A stretch of DNA of 64,000 bases from Dipteronia dyeriana (Eukaryota; Streptophyta; Magnoliopsida; Sapindales; Sapindaceae), in contig CM065295.1 of the NCBI GenBank assembly GCA_032871835.1, positions 71,091,432-71,155,431 of the forward strand. The letters run 5' to 3'. Position 1 is the first letter of the stretch; every line of letters begins with the position of its first letter. This document shows, one piece after another, positions 63,518-64,000 of the stretch. The notes beneath the pieces are model-generated. The model did not search any database. It had not been told where the DNA came from and saw only the letters and a list, made by a program, of their open reading frames with translations. A program made the translations under genes and the position numbers.

Positions 63518-64000
63518 GTTATACTTTTACATATGTATTTATTATTTACTTGTAAGTTGTAAAACGGTTGTACTCTTTTTCCCTTACCAAGTTTTTATGC
63601 CACTGGGTTTTTCTTGGTAAGGTTTTTAATGAAACAATCATGTAAATATGTAATACTGAATTTCATAAGTGAAAAATAATTAAATAAATAAAAAATTATT
63701 CGTTCTCTTTATTCATTTCAAATCCTAAACCCTAAATCCTAAATCCAAACAAACGTAATTTGGAATATTATTTTGGACCAGACCTGCCAATCCAGCCGAA
63801 CCAGGCCCGCAAGGCCAGGCCCGCAAGGCCAGGCCCGCCAGACCAGACCGCTGACCGGCTTGACACGGCTCGCCTGAGGCAGGCCTGCGTGCCGTGCCTG
63901 GCCTCATCTTTCGAAAATGGGCCGAGCTTGGTCCGGCACACCCAAGGTTGCGTGCCAGGCCCTGCCCGACCTGTTTCCGTAAATGGACTGGCCAGGGCGT
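63518..64000 (+). other. hAT 3' flank and right subterminal repeats
   Basis: An AT-rich 3' untranslated stretch is followed by GC-rich repeats (AGGCCAGGCCCGC-like and its complement) from 63,775. The GC-rich part mirrors 60,220-60,375 in reverse. The minus-strand frame at 63,725-63,907 is translated repeat. Confidence 0.6.

Larger units (their letters stand above)
60202..64000 (+). mobile_element. Ac-type hAT transposon, inactive; right end outside the window
   Basis: The likely left end is TAGTGGTGTAATAATGGACC at 60,202. GC-rich subterminal blocks with GGC(A/C)CGGCC(C)/GGGCCGTGCC-type motifs lie at 60,220-60,375 and again at 63,775-64,000, in contrast with the AT-rich interior. Between them lies a transposase pseudogene (61,426-63,517). 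The inverted right terminus should lie just past 64,000. Confidence 0.8.

Noticed and set aside
63722..63748. CCTAAACCCTAAATCC, resembling plant telomere repeat
   Set aside because: Only two or three imperfect units within the hAT 3' region; too short for an interstitial telomere.

Overview
This is nuclear DNA of a flowering plant, almost certainly a eudicot. It is AT-rich, its host genes carry introns, and most of the sequence is transposons and their wreckage. Four host genes are supported: a GLUTAMINE DUMPER-like membrane protein (14,918-15,208, minus), a LAG1/LOH ceramide synthase (38,575-43,795, plus, 6 exons, 308 aa), a CONSTANS/COL-type B-box/CCT protein (48,080-50,368, minus, 2 exons, 371 aa) and an STK16-type protein kinase (51,603-58,083, minus, 6 exons, 343 aa). 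The last three form a gene island (38.5-58.1 kb) that is only lightly invaded.

Layout. 1-2.84 kb is the 3' end of a Sirevirus-like Ty1/copia retrotransposon (polypurine tract plus LTR). 3.2-4.4 kb holds ATT-rich degenerate tandem repeats. 5.24-11.45 kb is a complete-length but dead L1-type LINE. 11.57-13.16 kb is a non-autonomous hAT-like element with another TIR element inside. 14.9-15.2 kb is the GDU-like gene. 15.75-17.8 kb is a pile of related Tourist-like MITEs, one split by a Harbinger-like element. 18.26-31.10 kb is one nested structure: a small MITE split by a 10.9-kb MULE, which is itself split by a 2.08-kb solo LTR and abutted by a 1.5-kb TIR-MULE. 31.75-33.41 kb is two back-to-back PIF/Harbinger-like elements that share a TAA. 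33.4-38.5 kb is AT-rich sequence with a further TIR element. 38.6-58.1 kb is the gene island, with a TRIM, a solo LTR, a LINE scrap and tandem duplications in introns and spacers. 58.5-59.4 kb has more MITEs, and 60.2-64.0 kb is a degenerate Ac-type hAT whose right end lies beyond the window.

The most interesting region is the 10.9-kb MULE. It carries a mudrA-type transposase and, convergent to it, a DUF1985 + Ulp1 (C48 SUMO-protease-like) gene, the arrangement known from Ulp1-bearing (KAONASHI-type) MULEs. Each gene is preceded by an array of a short AAAAAGCTCGATC-like repeat, and the two arrays are in direct rather than inverted orientation. The most interesting host gene is the CONSTANS-like protein: its CCT domain is intact but both B-boxes have lost zinc ligands. 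All transposon ORFs are dead, and many of their stops look like TGG>TAG/TGA or CAA/CGA>TAA/TGA changes, as expected from deamination of methylated cytosines. No RNA gene, CRISPR array or prokaryotic feature was found. Exon boundaries were set by hand from GT/AG sites and reading frame.
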